A DNA stretch of 6,176 nucleotides from JAVKFF01 sp040226215 (GTDB lineage Bacteria > Pseudomonadota > Alphaproteobacteria > DSM-16000 > Inquilinaceae), in assembly GCA_040226215.1 (NCBI GenBank), contig JAVKFF010000133.1, positions 1 through 6,176 on the forward strand, in the 5' to 3' direction. The translations under genes and the position numbers were made by a program. The notes beneath the pieces were generated by a model. The model did no database searches. It saw only the letters and a program-made list of their open reading frames with translations, and had not been told where the DNA came from. Position 1 is the first letter of the stretch, and each line of letters opens with the position of its first letter. Below, piece by piece: positions 5,399 through 6,176 of this stretch.

Positions 5399-6176
5399 TC
5401 AGCCCTCCGACCGCTGCGGCCCGGCGATCTGCACCGCCTTCTTTGGACCACCCTCGACAATCACCTTCCGGAACATGCCGCTGGCAGCGTGGTAGGACAG
5501 ATGGCAATGGAATGCCCATTGGCCTGGAGCATCGACTTCGGTCTCCATGTACAGGGTGGTCCCGGGAGCAACGCTGACGACGTGCTTGACCGGGTTCCAT
5601 TGCCCAGCGCCAACATCCAAGATCGACCACATGCCATGCAGGTGCATCGGATGTGTCATCATCGTTTCATTGACGAACTTGAACCGGACGCGCTCGCCGT
5701 ATTTCAGGCGGATCGGTTCTGCATCCTCATACTTGATGCCGTTGATGGACCAGGAATACCGCTCCATATTGCCAGTCAGACGCAGTTCGATCTCTCGCGT
5801 CGGCGCGCGCTCCGGATAGAGCGGCCGGGCGGCACGCAGATCCGCATAGGATAGTACTTTCCCGCCATTTGCCGCTGATGGCAGCAATCCGCTGCCCTTG
5901 GCGTAGAATGGATCCTGGCCGGCACGTTCTGTCGTTCCAGCAGCGCCCTGCCTCATGGCGGCGGCATCCATTTTCGAATGGTCCATGCCCGCCGCCGGAG
6001 CGGCTTCCGCCTGGCTCATGCCACCCGTGCCGTGACCCATGGCGGCGTGGTCCATGCCCTGGGCGGGTGTGGAGTCCGCCTGGCTCATGCCACCCGTGCC
6101 GTGCCCCATGGCGGCATGGTCCATGCCCTGGGCTGGTGGAGAGTCCGCCCGGCTCATGCCACCCGTGCCATGCCCC
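5399..6176 (-). CDS. copA: CopA-type multicopper oxidase, C-terminal part (copper resistance protein A)
   Basis: The gene enters from the right edge and ends at TGA 5401-5399, showing about 258 residues of a protein usually near 600 long. The C-terminal cupredoxin domain is intact: MERYSWSINGIKYEDAEP, YGERVRFKFVNETMM, HPMHLHG (5633-5653) and FHCHLSYHAASGMF (5471-5512). By family knowledge the histidines and the Cys of the last motif bind the type 1 and trinuclear copper sites, and its Met is the axial ligand, so electron transfer should work. CopA acts in the periplasm, oxidising or binding copper. Before the domain is a linker of 23-residue repeats rich in Met, His and Gly (GHGTGGMSQADSTPAQGMDH style), likely copper-binding. 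The signal peptide and first domains are outside the window. The frame remains open at the edge, so the ATG at 6157 is an internal Met of the repeat, not the start. The gene is followed directly by copB. Confidence 0.93.
   Translation of the reverse strand, partial: GHGTGGMSRADSPPAQGMDHAAMGHGTGGMSQADSTPAQGMDHAAMGHGTGGMSQAEAAPAAGMDHSKMDAAAMRQGAAGTTERAGQDPFYAKGSGLLPSAANGGKVLSYADLRAARPLYPERAPTREIELRLTGNMERYSWSINGIKYEDAEPIRLKYGERVRFKFVNETMMTHPMHLHGMWSILDVGAGQWNPVKHVVSVAPGTTLYMETEVDAPGQWAFHCHLSYHAASGMFRKVIVEGGPKKAVQIAGPQRSEG
5403..5408 (-). promoter_or_regulatory. Ribosome binding site of copB
   Basis: The minus-strand GGAGGG lies eight to nine bases before ATG 5395 and within the last codons of copA. 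It fixes the copB start and suggests that ribosomes ending copA translation help initiation on copB. Confidence 0.75.
5951..6176 (-). repeat. 69-bp tandem repeat encoding Met/His-rich units in copA
   Basis: At least three units with a 69-bp period (equivalent positions at 6019, 6088 and 6157) each encode a 23-residue block of the form GHGTGGMSxAxxxPAxGMDHxxM. The two units nearest the right edge are nearly identical at DNA level. The third is more diverged and grades into a short MDxxxM-like tail (about 5951-5990). More units may lie beyond the edge. Similar Met-rich segments in CopA homologues bind copper. Near-identity at DNA level points to recent expansion by slippage or unequal crossing-over. 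Confidence 0.88.

Noticed and set aside
5951..6176. CRISPR-like array because of regular 69-bp spacing
   Set aside because: The units are in frame with copA, have no unique spacers, and encode a known type of Met/His-rich linker.

Overview
The window is GC-rich (codon third positions are mostly G or C) and looks like an alphaproteobacterial chromosome, probably of the Rhodospirillales type. That placement is inferred from gene content and protein style, not proven. It divides into a core-metabolism left part and a decayed, copper-related accessory right part.

Left part (1-2385, plus strand). The window opens inside a long-chain polyprenyl diphosphate synthase gene (ispB type), of which the C-terminal 188 residues are visible. 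After a 96-bp gap comes a complete short-form alpha-glucan phosphorylase with all recognisable active-site motifs. Both look intact.

Middle (2386-3306). There is no intact gene here, but there are two minus-strand relics. One is a short fragment of a periplasmic multicopper oxidase (about 2437-2613) whose WYHPH copper motif survives while neighbouring conserved residues have changed. The other is a small secreted Cys-rich protein (2786-3129) that appears split by a one-base frameshift just after its signal peptide. They suggest that a second metal-resistance locus once stood here.

Right part (3307-6176, all minus strand). Reading leftwards from the right edge, this holds the C-terminal part of a CopA-type multicopper oxidase with a Met/His-rich tandem repeat, then copB three bases downstream, then a hairpin. 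Next come a strongly shortened APC-family amino-acid permease and a Tn3/Hin-type serine recombinase. In the recombinase, the catalytic serine position appears to be alanine.

CopA and CopB would work together in periplasmic and outer-membrane copper tolerance. The recombinase and the surrounding relics suggest an integrated element or island edge that has been degrading next to the core genes. I found no convincing new multi-gene system. The most noteworthy points are the apparently catalytically dead recombinase in an intact reading frame, and the two unannotated relics between it and the phosphorylase gene.
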